Positions 18,136-27,598 of a DNA stretch of 64,000 nucleotides are shown here, one piece after another. Under the pieces are notes generated by a model that was given only the letters and a program-made list of their open reading frames with translations, made no database searches and had not been told where the DNA came from. Position 1 is the stretch's first letter. Every line of letters begins with the position of its first letter. Source of the stretch: Planctomycetota bacterium (GTDB taxonomy: Bacteria > Planctomycetota > Phycisphaerae > Phycisphaerales > UBA1924); assembly GCA_013285505.1 (NCBI GenBank), contig CP053450.1:728796-792795 (forward strand). Direction: 5' to 3'. A program made the translations under genes and the position numbers.

Positions 18136-19160
18136 TAGGCGTCTTGGCCGATGCCGAGGTCTTTGATGGCTCCGATGACGAGGCCGTGGACTCTTGGGGG
18201 GGCGCAGACGATGCCTTTGTTCTTTTCGAGGCCGCGGCCGTGGGAGAAGTCGAGTGCGTTGCCGTGGATGTCGGTGACGAAGCATCCGGCTTCGGTGGCG
18301 ACGAGTGATCCTGCGGCGTGGTCCCAGATGCGTTCGACGTAGCCCTTTCGTGTGGGGAGTCGGAGGTAGGCGTCGGCCTGGCCGCGGGCGGTGACGGCGT
18401 ATTTGGCCTGTGAGTCGAGCCGGGTTGGTTCGGCTGCGGGGGTGCCGTTTTTGGCGAGGTATTCGAGGATGTTGTCGGTGTCGGAGACGTTGGAGTGTGC
18501 TTTTTCGACTGAGGCGCAGACGGAGACGGGTTCGCCTTCGGTGTGGTCGAGTCGGCGGACCTGGATTGGTTTGTCTCCGGGCTGATCGGTGGCGTGGGCG
18601 TAGACGCCGTCGCCCTTGATGGCGGCGTAGATGCAGCCGTGTTTGTCGGGCTGGTCGAGTGGTTTGGAGAAGTCGGCGGGGAGGTTGGGGCATCCCATGA
18701 TGCCGACGGTGGGTGTGCCGCGTTCGACGTAGGCGAGGGCGATGGCGTATTGCTGGTTTCGGAGGAAGCCTTTGGTGCCGTCTACGGGGTCGAGGGTCCA
18801 GAATCCGGCGTGGTGGGTGTCTCCGGCGCCGATGTCGATGGCGGCGAGGAGTGATTCTTCGGTGGCATCGGGCCAGACGGTCTGGACGGCTGCGAGGGTG
18901 GCGGTGAGGTGGGTGGCGTGGTCTGGGTCGCGGAGGAACTTGGAGTCTTCTTCGCCGACGAGGATGACCTCGTCGAGGTGGTCTGAGAGGACCTTGGCGA
19001 CGATTGCCTGGCTGGCGAAGTCGGCGACGGTGACGGGGGACTTGTCGTCTTTGGTGATGGCCTTGAGCTGTTCGAGGGAGGCCTGGACCTCTCGGCAGAC
19101 GGCTGAGGCGAGGGTGACGGCTTGGGTGCCGGCGTGGCAGAGTTTGGCGTAATCTGGCAT
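18135..19160 (-). CDS. 3'(2'),5'-bisphosphate nucleotidase (PAP phosphatase, HAL2/CysQ type)
   Basis: 341 residues of the inositol-monophosphatase superfamily. The metal-site motifs are present: GEEDS (about residues 69-73) and LDPVDGTKGFLRNQQYAIAL (DPxDGT, about 123-142), and the C-terminal WDHAAGSLVATEAG. The GTKGFLR variant and the length are typical of the HAL2/MET22 branch, which removes the 3' phosphate from PAP to give AMP. PAP arises when PAPS is used in sulfate assimilation or sulfation; cysC (20.2 kb) and sat (32.2 kb) lie nearby. Such enzymes are inhibited by lithium and sodium in characterised members. Start ATG at 19160, no frameshift. Inositol monophosphatase activity is the main alternative. 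Confidence 0.9.
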   Translation of the reverse strand: MPDYAKLCHAGTQAVTLASAVCREVQASLEQLKAITKDDKSPVTVADFASQAIVAKVLSDHLDEVILVGEEDSKFLRDPDHATHLTATLAAVQTVWPDATEESLLAAIDIGAGDTHHAGFWTLDPVDGTKGFLRNQQYAIALAYVERGTPTVGIMGCPNLPADFSKPLDQPDKHGCIYAAIKGDGVYAHATDQPGDKPIQVRRLDHTEGEPVSVCASVEKAHSNVSDTDNILEYLAKNGTPAAEPTRLDSQAKYAVTARGQADAYLRLPTRKGYVERIWDHAAGSLVATEAGCFVTDIHGNALDFSHGRGLEKNKGIVCAPPRVHGLVIGAIKDLGIGQDA

Positions 19161-19219
19161 GGGGCAAGCGTACGCCCGGGGGTGGGGGTTGGGTGGAGTG
19201 GTGTAGAGGAGGTTTGGTG

Positions 19220-19573
19220 ATGGGGAAGAAGGCGGGGAAGAAGGCGGCGGGGAAGGCGGGGAAGGTGGAGGTGGAGCGGGTGATGACGCTGCATCCGGAG
19301 GGGAAGCAGGGGGTGAACGTGGAGCGGGTGAAGTATGAGGAGATGCGGCGGGCGGCTTTGGCGGTGATTCCGAAGGGGGCGGAGGGGGTGGCGTTTGGGG
19401 AGCTGGCGGGGTTGGTGGAGGGGCGGCTGGATGAGGGGGTGTTTGGGGGTGGGGACGGTTCGGGGGTGACGAGGGTGATGTGGTGGGTGACGACGGTGAA
19501 GCAGGATCTGGAGGCGCGGGGGGAGATTGAGCGGGTGGCGGGGGCGCGGCCGCAGCGGTTGAGGCGGCGCTAG
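19220..19573 (+). CDS. Small protein resembling the DUF6958 family
   Basis: ATG at 19220, preceded by AGAGGAGG. The N-terminus is a lysine/alanine-rich tail (MGKKAGKKAAGKAGK) of histone-like composition. A domain of about 100 residues follows: VERVMTLHPEGKQGVNVERV and KYEEMRRAALAVIPKG, then WWVTTVKQDLEARGEIERV. The pattern of a short strand with HPEGKQG and a helix KYExMRxAxLxVxP fits DUF6958, small proteins of unknown function often read as wHTH-like. The assignment is from memory of the pattern and moderate. The Lys-rich tail suggests nucleic-acid contact. The YqaE gene follows 9 bases later. Confidence 0.7.
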   Translation: MGKKAGKKAAGKAGKVEVERVMTLHPEGKQGVNVERVKYEEMRRAALAVIPKGAEGVAFGELAGLVEGRLDEGVFGGGDGSGVTRVMWWVTTVKQDLEARGEIERVAGARPQRLRRR

Positions 19574-19582
19574 GCTCTCTTT

Positions 19583-19744
19583 ATGAAGGACCTGATCAAG
19601 ATCATCTTTGCCGTGATCCTGCCGCCGCTGGGTGTGTTTCTGGAGGTGGGGGTGAAGGGTCACTTCTGGCTGAACATCGTGCTGACGCTGCTGGGGTACA
19701 TCCCGGGGATCGTGCATGCGGTGTGGGTGATCGCGAAGAAGTGA
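19583..19744 (+). CDS. YqaE/Pmp3-family small membrane protein (53 aa)
   Basis: Too short for usual ORF cut-offs. It starts MKDLIKIIFAVILPPLGVFL and ends HAVWVIAKK. The two membrane helices, the conserved LPPLGVFLEVG and the GYIPGIVHAVWVI signature are those of the UPF0057/Pmp3 proteolipid family, linked in yeast and plants to salt stress and membrane potential. The stop codon overlaps the next gene's start. Confidence 0.92.
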   Translation: MKDLIKIIFAVILPPLGVFLEVGVKGHFWLNIVLTLLGYIPGIVHAVWVIAKK

Positions 19745-20148
19745 GTGAGGGGCGAGAGAATCGGTCTGGGGAAAACCGGCCTCGGGAGATCCGGCCTGAG
19801 GTGCGGGCGATGGCCCGGCTCTTGGACTCGCAGTTTGGCGTGCCGGGGACGGGGGTGCGGTTTGGGCTGGACACGGTTTTGGGGCTGCTGCCGGTGGCGG
19901 GGGATACGGTGACTTTTGCGATGGGGGCGTTGATCGTGCGCGAGGGTGTGCGGCTGGGTGTGCGGAAGCGGGTGTTGGCGCGGATGGTGGGGAACCTGGC
20001 GCTGGACTGGGTGGTGGGGCTGGTGCCGGTGGCGGACATTGTGTTTGACACGTGGTACAAGGCGCATGCGAAAAACCTCGCGCTCTTGGAGCGCGAGGTC
20101 GGGGGTGGGGCGGGGGTGTCGCAGATCGGTGAGGTCGGCGGGGGCTAA
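19741..20148 (+). CDS. DUF4112 membrane-associated protein
   Basis: The GTG at 19741 overlaps the YqaE stop (GTGA), implying translational coupling. About 135 residues. The core RLLDSQFGVPGTGVRFGLDT, GLLPVAGDTVTFAMGAL and NLALDWVVGLVPVADIVFD repeats the G-L-x-P-x-x-G/A-D pattern of DUF4112, with one or two hydrophobic hairpins. These proteins are widespread and uncharacterised. The pairing with a Pmp3 protein suggests a shared membrane role, but that is inference. A possible upstream GTG at 19723 is in frame. Confidence 0.88.
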   Translation: MSEGRENRSGENRPREIRPEVRAMARLLDSQFGVPGTGVRFGLDTVLGLLPVAGDTVTFAMGALIVREGVRLGVRKRVLARMVGNLALDWVVGLVPVADIVFDTWYKAHAKNLALLEREVGGGAGVSQIGEVGGG

Positions 20149-20158
20149 TCAGCGGGGA

Positions 20159-20782
20159 TTAGTCGGCGACTTCGATGAGGCCGTTGTCGGCGAGGGACTT
20201 GAGGCACATCTGGACGCAGGCCTCGAGGTCGTGCTCGCCGGCCTTGATGACGAGCTCGGCGTTGGTGGGGGCTTCGTAGGGGTCGTCGATGCCGGTGAAG
20301 CCCTTGATCTCGCCGGCGCGGGCCTTCTTGTAGAGGCCCTTGGGGTCGCGCTCTTCGCAGATCTCGATGGGGGTGTCGACGAAGACCTCGATGAAGGGGA
20401 GGTTGGCCTCTTCGTGGAGCTTGCGGGCGGCGTCGCGGTCCTTGGAGTAGGGGCTGATGAAGCTGGAGAGGGTGACGATGCCGGCGTCGGCGAAGAGCTT
20501 GGAGACCTCGCCGATGCGGCGGATGTTCTCTTCGCGGTCTTCGGCGGAGAAGCCGAGGTTCTTGTTGAGGCCGAAGCGGACGTTGTCGCCGTCGAGGCGG
20601 TAGCAGGCGACACCCTGGTTGCAGAGGGCCTGCTCGAGGGCGCAGGCGATGGTGGACTTGCCGCAGGCGGAGAGGCCGGTGAACCACATGGTCACGCCCT
20701 TGGTGCCGAGTGCCTTCCAGCGCTCGTCGCGGGTGATGTTGCCTTCGTGGAAGTGGATGTTGGTGGCTTTGACCTGGGTCAT
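20159..20782 (-). CDS. cysC: Adenylyl-sulfate (APS) kinase
   Basis: 207 residues. It phosphorylates APS at the 3' position to PAPS. The P-loop is [13 protein letters not shown] (about residues 34-46; the family usually has GLSGAGKST, so the A and C are small variants). Next come the substrate motifs [17 protein letters not shown] and [11 protein letters not shown], then [13 protein letters not shown], and finally [22 protein letters not shown], which lines the PAPS site. The ATG at 20782 gives [14 protein letters not shown], the usual opening. It stands alone between the convergent DUF4112 gene and a divergent LVIVD protein. Its partner sat is 11 kb away. Confidence 0.96.
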   Translation of the reverse strand: MTQVKATNIHFHEGNITRDERWKALGTKGVTMWFTGLSACGKSTIACALEQALCNQGVACYRLDGDNVRFGLNKNLGFSAEDREENIRRIGEVSKLFADAGIVTLSSFISPYSKDRDAARKLHEEANLPFIEVFVDTPIEICEERDPKGLYKKARAGEIKGFTGIDDPYEAPTNAELVIKAGEHDLEACVQMCLKSLADNGLIEVAD

Positions 20783-20995
20783 GTGGCTCGCTCCTCTAGG
20801 GGTTGTGCGGGGTGTGGTTGATCCCCCGGGTCCGAAGTGGGGGTGGGGAGCGAGTTTAGGCGTGGGGGGCGGGGGGAGGACAGCGGTGGGGTGTGGTCCC
20901 GGGGGGGGTTTGGTCAGGAAGGGCGTCCAAAGTAGACTGGCGAGGGCGGGTCTGCCGCCGGCGAGCGTTACGGTTGAGGACATGGGAGCGAGTTT

Positions 20996-23006
20996 ATGTG
21001 GTGCGCCTCTTCTCTGACGCTTTCGGCGTTGCTTACGGCGACATGCGTCGCGGACGGCGTGGTGTGCCGCCATCGGGACTACCTGGGATCGTACGACACG
21101 CCGGATCGTGCTCTCGGGGTGCGGCTCGTCGGCGACATCGCGTACGTAGCGGATGGCAACGGCGGGCTGCAGGTCATCGATGTGAGCAGCCCGGCCGCTC
21201 CGGTGCTGCTGGGCTGGTGTGACCTGCCCGACTATGCGGAGGGGCTGTCGGTGGTCGGGGGGCGGGCGTATGTGGCGGCGAGCGGGGCGGGGCTGCACAT
21301 CGTGGATGTGACGGACCCGGCGGTGCCGGTGCTGCTGGGGACGTATGAGACGCCGCGGTATGCGCAGGATGTGGTTGCGGTGGGGACGACGGCGTTCGTG
21401 GCGGACTATGACGCGGGGTTGCAGGTGATCGACGCGAGCAATCCGGCGGTGCCGGTGCTGCTTGGTTCGCTGGTGACGGCGGACCGCGCGTACGGCATCG
21501 CGCTGTCGGGTTCGACGGTGTATCTGGCGGTGCACGAGGCGGGTTTGCAGATCGTGGATGTCAGCAACCCTTCGGCGCCGCTGCTGCTCGGGTCGCTCGA
21601 TACGCCCGGCTCGGGGGTGGGCGTGGAGGTGGCGGGGGACTTGGTGTACCTGGCCGACGATGTGGGCGGCGTTCGCATCATCGACGTCTCCGATCCTGCT
21701 GCGCCGGTCGAGATCGGCGTGGACGACACGCCGGGGCGTGCGTCGGGCGTGGCGGTGGTGGAGGGCGTGGCGTATGTCGCGGACGGGTTCGCGGGGCTGC
21801 GGGTTCTCGACGTCGTGGATCCGGCACAGCCTCTCTACCTGGGGTCGTACGAGCTGCCGACGTTCGCCTACGGCGTGGTGGTGGCGGAGGCGCTGGCGTA
21901 CATCGCCTGCAACGAGACGGGGCTGCAGATACTCGACGTGCGCGACCCGGTATCGACCGAACTGCTCAGCACATTCGACAGCCCCGACGGGGCGTACGGG
22001 TCGGCGGTCGTGGGCGGGATCGCGTACATCGCCGACGACGAGGCGGGGCTGCAGATCGTGGACGTCAGCGATCCGCGTGGGCCGGTGCTGCTGGGTTCGA
22101 TCGACACGCCCGACGGGGGCGCGTCAGGTGGCCGTGCAGGGCGGGATGGCGTACGTGGCCGACCGGCGTTCGGGGCTGCAGATCATCGACGTCAGCGACC
22201 CGGCGCTGCCGGTGCGTCTCGGCTCTCTGGATACCCCGGACAGCGCGTACGACCTCGTCGTGTCGGGGTCGATGGTGTACATCGCCGATAACGACGCCGG
22301 TCTGGCGATCGTCGATGTCTCCGACCCGGCCGAGCCGGTGCTGGTCGGGACGCATCCGACTTTCGACCGCGCGTACGCGGTGGAGCTGGTCGGCACGACG
22401 GTGCTGCTGGGTGACCGCTCGGGTGGGCTGCGGATCATTGATGTGCATGATCCGTCGTCGCCGGCGGAGGTGGCGGTGTACGCGCAGAGCGAGCGGGTGT
22501 GGGGTGTGGCGGCGGCGGGGCAGATCGTGTGCGTCTCGATGCGGTCCGGCGGGGTCGACTTCGTCGACCTGTCCGACCCGGCGCGCCCCGTGAAGCTGGG
22601 CGAGTACCGGGCGCTCGACGAGCCGCGGGATGTGGCGATGGTGGGAAGCACGGCGTACGTGTGCGATTACGGCGACCGGTCGCTGCACATCATCGACGTG
22701 CGTGACGCGACGAATCCCGGGCTGATCGGGAAGTTCCATACGCCGCACGTGGCCGAGTCGGTCACGGTGGAAGGCTCGGTCGCGTATCTCGCGGGCGTGA
22801 CGGAGGGCCTGCACCTCATCGATGTCTCGGATTGTCCGCCGTGCCGGGCGGATCTGACCGGGGACGGCGCCGTTGACACGCGGGACTTCGTGGCGTTCCT
22901 GAACTTGTGGGCCTTGGGTGACCCGGCGGCTGACTGGAACGGTGATGGCGTGGTGGACACGCGGGATTTCATCGCGTATCTGGGCGCTTGGGCGGCGGGG
23001 TGCTGA
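20996..23006 (+). CDS. LVIVD-repeat exported protein with GC-type dockerin-like tail, one frameshift
   Basis: A weak signal peptide ([20 protein letters not shown]) precedes about fourteen 42-residue LVIVD repeats of the form [41 protein letters not shown], a beta-propeller pattern. The frame breaks near 22120 at a five-G run, between DTPD and [13 protein letters not shown]. The tail has two EF-hand-like loops ([20 protein letters not shown] and [20 protein letters not shown]) and ends AAGC. About 670 residues in all. LVIVD proteins are cell-surface proteins of unknown ligand. No adjacent gene suggests a partner. Confidence 0.88.
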
Positions 23007-23284
23007 TGGGCTGGGGCGGTTCCTTCGTCCATCCGGGGCTGTGTGGATCGGGGAGCGGGGGTTCCGCGGGGTGCGTTCTGTCCATCGGGGGCGGACTTCG
23101 CTTCACCCGTGGCTCCGTTCGGTCGTCCCTTCGGGTCGGGGAGCCCAGTGTGCCCGACTCTTGCGGACGCGCTCGGGTTGCGTGGTCTGATGTCGCTGCG
23201 AGTTTCTCGGCGGCGGCTCGAGAACAGGCGAAACTTTGCCTGGGGGCTGGGGGCTGGGGCTCCAAGGAGCACAAGGAGGCAGGC

Positions 23285-23898
23285 ATGCGTGTAGTCAAAG
23301 CGGCGGTTGCAGGGTCGGTGGTGCTTGGGTTGGCGGGGTTCGTGGGCGGGTGCTCGGAGGGGGAGGGGGCGTCGGGCGGTGACGGGGTGTCGGGGGCCGC
23401 GGTGGAGGCGGCGGAGGCCCGGGCGGCGGAGGCGGCGCAGGACTTGGTGGGGACGCTCTTGCCGGAGCTGCAGGGGGCGATGGAGTCGGGCGGGGTGGCG
23501 GCGGCGATCGGGGTGTGCGCCGAGCGGGCTCAGGAGTTGACGGCGGAGGTGCAGGGGCGCCACGAGGGGGTGCGGATCCGGCGGACGGCGCTTCGGGTGC
23601 AACCCGGTCAATGCGCCGGTTGACTGGGAGCGGGCGTGGATGGAGGGGGCGGTCGGGGGGGAGCGGGAGATCGCGCCCGCGTCGGAGGTGGGGGTGGACG
23701 AGGAGGGGCGGGGGGAGTTGCGGTATCTGCAGCCGCTGGTGATGGGGGAGCTGTGCCTGAAGTGTCACGGGCCGGTGGAGGGGATTGATCCGGGCGTGCG
23801 TGCGGTGCTTGCGGAGCGGTATGCGGAGGATGAGGCGGTGGGGTTTGCGTTGGGTGAGCTGCGGGGGGGTGGTGAGTGTGCGGGTGGGGTTGGAGTGA
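23285..23898 (+). CDS. Lipoprotein with Tll0287-like (DUF3365) haem domain, two frameshifts
   Basis: ATG 23285 follows AAGGAGG. The signal peptide ends in the lipobox FVGGC. The domain begins AAIGVCAERAQELTAEVQGR and RIRRTALRV. A break near 23600 loses two bases; the next frame gives NAPVDWERAWMEG and RYLQPLVMGELCLKCHG, in which CLKCH is the c-type haem motif (CxxCH). A second break, at a seven-G run (23861-23867), leads to GELRG and SVRVGLE with TGA at 23896, the normal family ending (GxLRGxxSVRV). About 204 residues. Probably a periplasmic haem sensor or redox protein. Reading through the second break without correction would wrongly extend the protein into repeat DNA. Confidence 0.82.
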
Positions 23899-23947
23899 GG
23901 GGAGTGGGGGCGGGGCGACGTGTCACGTGGCTGCGTCCGCTCGGGGG

Positions 23948-24048
23948 CACCAAGATCGCAAAGCCGATCTTGGTGGCACGGGCTTGGGAGGTGGAGACGG
24001 GGGATCGGGGCGGCCTACCGCCGCCTTCGCTCTTCGAGTCGAAGGCGG
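23948..24048. repeat. Bipartite palindromic repeat, copy 1
   Basis: Hairpin 1 is CACCAAGATCG (23948-23958), six bases, CGATCTTGGTG (23965-23975). Hairpin 2 is CCGCCTTCG (24021-24029), ten bases, CGAAGGCGG (24040-24048). Both stems are perfect. The unit ends GGCACCGG. Confidence 0.9.
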
Positions 24049-24071
24049 GCACCGGGGTGTCACGCCGCATG

Positions 24072-24194
24072 CACCAAGATCGCAGAGCCGATCTTGGTGG
24101 CACGAGGATCTTGGTGGGACGAGTTGGTGGGGTGATGTCACGGCATCGGGGCGGTCCGCCGCTGCCTTCGCTCTTTGAGTCGAAGGCGGGCACC
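24072..24194. repeat. Bipartite palindromic repeat, copy 2
   Basis: Hairpin 1 arms at 24072-24082 and 24089-24099 are perfect; a partial second copy of the right arm follows (ATCTTGGTGGGACG at 24108). Hairpin 2 is slightly decayed (CTGCCTTCG with CGAAGGCGG, about 24163-24190). Confidence 0.88.
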
Positions 24195-24294
24195 GGCAGA
24201 TTCGGCATGGCCTCGCCGGACTAGGGCGTGCTGGTACTCGGCGGTGTGGATTCGTCGTACGCTGGGGCGACTCGCCGAGATGGGGGGCCTGCGG

Positions 24295-24759
24295 ATGGCT
24301 GATTCGGACGGCAAAGCTCGTGATGAGGCGCTGCGGCGGTTTCTTGCGGTGCGTGATGTCCCGTGTCCGGGGTGCGATTACAACCTGCGGGGGCTTGAGG
24401 ACGACCGGTGCCCGGAGTGCGGCTTTGGGCTGCGGCTTCCGCTGGAGGTGCCTGATCCTGGGGTGGGGTGGTATGTGGCGACGATCGTGCCGGCTGCGGG
24501 GCTCGCGGGGTTCATGTTGGTGGTGATCGCGGTGAGCATGCTGCGGTATTCGCGGGACGGGGTTGTGGAGTTTGTGTTGGCGGTGGCGTTGTCGAGCGCG
24601 GTGGTTGTGATGAGTGTTTCGGTGGCGTGGAGGCTTTGCCGTCGGTCGGGTCGGGTGTGGTTTCAGGGCAACTCGGTTGAGACGCGGATTGGGCTTGCGT
24701 GTTTGTCGTGGTTTTTGGCGGTGTTGAGTTTGGTGCTGTTTGCGTTGATTGCGTATTGA
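24295..24759 (+). CDS. Zinc-ribbon membrane protein, CPxCxYxLRGL family (copy 1)
   Basis: About 154 residues from ATG 24295 (ATG 24280 is an alternative). The N-terminus RRFLAVRDVPCPGCDYNLRG is followed by CPECGFGLRLPLEV, a CxxC-x13-CxxC zinc ribbon with the planctomycete signature DYNLRGL. Four hydrophobic segments follow, with RSGRVWFQGN between the second pair. Two relatives with the same layout lie at 31616 and 33531. The family appears to be a planctomycete membrane protein with a cytoplasmic zinc ribbon; function unknown. It is flanked on both sides by palindromic repeats. Confidence 0.82.
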   Translation: MADSDGKARDEALRRFLAVRDVPCPGCDYNLRGLEDDRCPECGFGLRLPLEVPDPGVGWYVATIVPAAGLAGFMLVVIAVSMLRYSRDGVVEFVLAVALSSAVVVMSVSVAWRLCRRSGRVWFQGNSVETRIGLACLSWFLAVLSLVLFALIAY

Positions 24760-24959
24760 GTGTGGGGCGGATTGGAGTGGGCGGTCCCGAGCTTGCGCTC
24801 GGGGCTCGTAGAGGCCGGGATCGGAGTGTGCGCTCGGGGCTCGTGGTGGGGCGTGTTGTTTGGGTGCTTCCGCCGCTCCTTCGGAGCGAGAGATTCCGGT
24901 GGGTGTTGCCAGGGGCTGTGCCCCTGGCAACGGTCGTGCGCCCCTCCGGGGCGGGGGGT

Positions 24960-25044
24960 GCCGAGATGGCAGGGCCGGATTTGGTGGCGCGGGGGTGTTG
25001 GCATCGCTGCCGCGTTCGCTCTATGAGTCGAAGGCGGGCACCTG
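24960..25044. repeat. Bipartite palindromic repeat, decayed copy 3
   Basis: The hairpin 1 region is degraded (GAGATGGCAGGGCCGGATTTGG); hairpin 2 is partly kept (GCCGCGTTCG with GTCGAAGGCGGGCACC). Same order and spacing as intact copies. Confidence 0.7.
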
Positions 25045-25202
25045 GTAATTGGCAAGAGGACCCCGCTGGGGTCCGTGTGGGATTGGTGGGCGTTCCGGGC
25101 GTGTCGGTCGCGTGCGCGACCTTCACGCCCGGCTATTGGTGAGCACCCCTCCGGGGTGCGGTGCGAGACTTTGGGGTGCGGGGTGAGAAGGTTTGGTGTG
25201 GG

Positions 25203-25332
25203 GCATCGAGATCGCGGGGCCGATCTTGGTGGCGCGGGGGTGTTGGCATCGCAGCCGCGTTCGCTCTACGAGTCGAAGGCGGGCACCGGGTGTCACGCTG
25301 CACGCACCAAGATCGCAGAGCCGATCTTGGTG
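25203..25332. repeat. Bipartite palindromic repeat, copies 4 and 5
   Basis: Copy 4 (25203-25290) has GAGATCG...CGATCTTGG and GAGTCGAAGGCGGGCACC. Copy 5 is a perfect hairpin 1 only (CACCAAGATCG at 25305-25315, CGATCTTGGTG at 25322-25332), without hairpin 2, right upstream of the NDH-2 stop side. Confidence 0.85.
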
Positions 25333-25377
25333 GCACGATGGTGCGTGCTGGTGGTGTTCGCTGGGAGGCTTGGTTGC

Positions 25378-26681
25378 TCAGGGGTTTGGGGAGCGGTCGC
25401 GGCCGGTGATGAGGCGGACGCCGCGGTCGTAGAAGAAGTAGAGCCATGCCCATTCGAGGAGGGTGAGGAACTTGCTGCGGAAGCCGATGAGGTAGGCGAT
25501 GTGGACGGTGGCCCAGAGGACCCACGCGGGGTAGCCGGTCATGCGCAGCTTGCCGAGATTGGCGACTGCTCTGGCGCGGCCGATGGTGGCGAGTTCGCCT
25601 TTGTTGCGGTAGCGGAAGGGGGGGCGGGGGGCTGGTGTGTCGGTTGGTGTGCCGGTGGCGGCGAGTTCGCGGGCGATGATGCGGCCGGCGTGGCGGCCGC
25701 CCTGCATGGCGGCCTGGGCGACGCCGGGGACGGGTTTGCCGCTGGCGGGGTCGGTCAGGCTGGACAGGTCGCCGACGACGAAGGCCTCGGGATGGCCTGG
25801 GATCGAGAGGTCGGGCTCGACGCGGACGCGGCCGAGGTGGTCGAGCTCGGTGCCGAGGGAGCGGGCGAGCGGGCAGCCCTCGACGCCGGCGGCCCAGATG
25901 ATGTTGGTGGTCTCGATGGTGGAGCGCTGGCCGGTGGTGCCGGACTCGAGCGTGAGTGCGCCTTCGGCGACCTCGACGACGCGCTCGTCGAGGCGGAGTT
26001 CGACCCCGAACTGCTGCAGGTCGCGGGCGGCGTGTTCGGCGAGCTCTGCGGGGAAGGTGCTGAGGACGCGGTCGAGGCCGTCGATGAGGATGACGCGGGC
26101 CTCGCGGGTGTCGAGGCGGCGGAAGCTCTTGCATGGTCTGGCGGGCGAGCTCGGCCATGGCGCCGGCCATCTCGACGCCGGTGGGGCCGGGCGCCGACGA
26201 TTGCGAAGGTGAGGGCGCGCCTGCGGGCGTCGGGGTCGGTTTCCATCTCGGCCTGCTCGAAGGCGAGGAGGTAGCGGCGGCGGATGGCGACGGCGTCGTC
26301 GATGGTCTTGAGGCCGGGGGCGCGGTCCGCCCACTCGTCGTGGTGGAAGTAGGCGGTGCGGACGCCGGCGGCGATGACGAGGTAGTCGTAGTCGGAGTGG
26401 GTGCCGCTGCGGGTGGTGACGCGCTTGCGCTCGAGGTCGATGTGTTCGACGTCGGCGAGGAAGACCGAGCAGTTCTTCTGGCGTTCGAAGACGGTGCGGA
26501 GCGGGGTGGCGATGTTGCCGGGGCTGAGTGCGGCGGTGGCGACCTGGTAGAGGAGGGGCTGGAAGAGGTGGTGGTTCTCGCGGTCGAGGAGTGTGATTTC
26601 GGCTTTAGAGCGGCGGAGGGCGCGGGCGGCGTGGAGGCCGCCGAAGCCGCCGCCGATGATGAGGATGCGGGGTGGGGGCAT
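25378..26681 (-). CDS. Type II NADH dehydrogenase-like FAD oxidoreductase, two frameshifts
   Basis: From ATG 26681 (MPPPRILIIGGGFGGLHAAR) the FAD motif GGGFGG lies at residues 9-15. ENHHLFQPLLYQVATAALSP is the NDH-2 substrate-side segment. The NAD motif AIVGAGPTGVEMAGAMAEL is split by a break near 26195, and a further break lies near 26130. The third frame has IIWAAGVEG, the FAD-binding AFVVGDLSS (GD), PGVAQAAMQGGRHAG and a C-terminal membrane-anchoring helix region (FLTLLEWAWLYFFYDRGVRL). About 434 residues. It would pass electrons from NADH to quinone without pumping protons. The three overlapping frames are collinear with NDH-2, so the breaks look technical. Confidence 0.9.
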
Positions 26682-26828
26682 TGGTGGGGGATGGTATGGG
26701 TGGTGAGGGGGGGCGTCAGGGAGGTGTGCTGCGCCGAAGGTCTCCGCATCACCGCGGGGATAGCGCGGGGGTGGCCGAGTCCTCGAGGCCGGGTGCCTTC
26801 GGCCCTCTCGCCCGAATCCGAAGAGGCC

Positions 26829-26945
26829 TCACGCAGAGACGCGGAGACGCGGGGGTGCCGTGCTTCGACCCGGAGGGCGAAGCACGATCTGGGGCCGACA
26901 CGCTACCCGCCGCCTTCGCGCTTCGAGTCGAAGGCGGGCACCTGG
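26829..26945. repeat. Dispersed repeat and decayed bipartite repeat
   Basis: Within the 296-base gap 26682-26977, a TCACGCAGAG-type repeat (26829-26855, matching 8353-8379) is followed by a decayed bipartite unit whose hairpin 2 is kept (CCGCCTTCG with CGAAGGCGG, about 26910-26937). Confidence 0.7.
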
Positions 26946-26977
26946 CGTAAGGATCGCAGCCACCCACCATGTGTCCT

Positions 26978-27598
26978 TTACATTCCCCGCACCAGCAACT
27001 CACAAAGCGGTTGATCACTCACCGGCCTGAGCATCTCCGGCAATCGAGCGGCATACTCGTCGACCGTCTCCCGACGCTTCGCGCAGACAAGCAGCATCGG
27101 CGGCAGGTCATGTGACCGCGTGATGACCACCAGCCCGCGCCGTTCGCCGACACCCGGCGAGGTCGATCGCACGCAGCAGTGCATCACAGCCCAACTTCCC
27201 GCGCCGACCTTCGCGTGCACCGGCGTCGGCCATGTTCCGCTAACCCTCTCGAGTTCACCCGTGTTGTGGTCGACGATCAGGCGTTCGGTCCACCCGCCGC
27301 GCCAGAGACTAAAGAGTGCCACAGCCGCCGCCATGATGAAAAAGACGATCGGGAGCTCAATCGCTTCTCTCTTCTCGCGCGTGAGCAAGATGATCAGGCC
27401 GACCCCCGCCGTCGCCGCAGCGATCGCCCAGCCCGGGACCGCATAGTAAAGCCCGCGGCTCTCCATCTCGAAGGTGTCGACTCCCCTCGTGCGGTGCGGG
27501 ATCGCAAACGAGAATCCTCTGGGCGATCGGCTCGTCAGATGCAGCTTTGAAGTCACCCAATCCGGAATCTTCGCTCGATCGTTCGCGTCTGGTCGCAT
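26978..27598 (-). CDS. Membrane protein of unknown function
   Basis: About 206 residues from ATG 27598; a GTG at 27619 would add seven residues. The N-terminal 45 residues are polar. Two membrane helices follow (about residues 52-70, VPGWAIAAATAGVGLIILL, and 80-97, LPIVFFIMAAAVALFSLW), then a soluble C-terminus with LIVDHNTGELERVSGTWP and RRGLVVITRSHDLPPMLLVC, which suggests a small beta domain resembling PH-like membrane proteins of bacteria. No motif names a function. Codon use is less extreme in GC than the neighbours. Confidence 0.68.
   Translation of the reverse strand: MRPDANDRAKIPDWVTSKLHLTSRSPRGFSFAIPHRTRGVDTFEMESRGLYYAVPGWAIAAATAGVGLIILLTREKREAIELPIVFFIMAAAVALFSLWRGGWTERLIVDHNTGELERVSGTWPTPVHAKVGAGSWAVMHCCVRSTSPGVGERRGLVVITRSHDLPPMLLVCAKRRETVDEYAARLPEMLRPVSDQPLCELLVRGM

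Larger units (their letters stand above)
24760..25377. other. Gene-free repeat cluster
   Basis: 618 bases without a gene. It holds CCCGAGC-TTGC-GCTCGGG (24786-24803), the palindromes CAGGGGCTGTGCCCCTG (24906) and GGACCCCGCTGGGGTCC (25057), as in the 17 kb mosaic, and three copies of the bipartite repeat. It therefore joins both repeat families in one gap. Confidence 0.75.
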
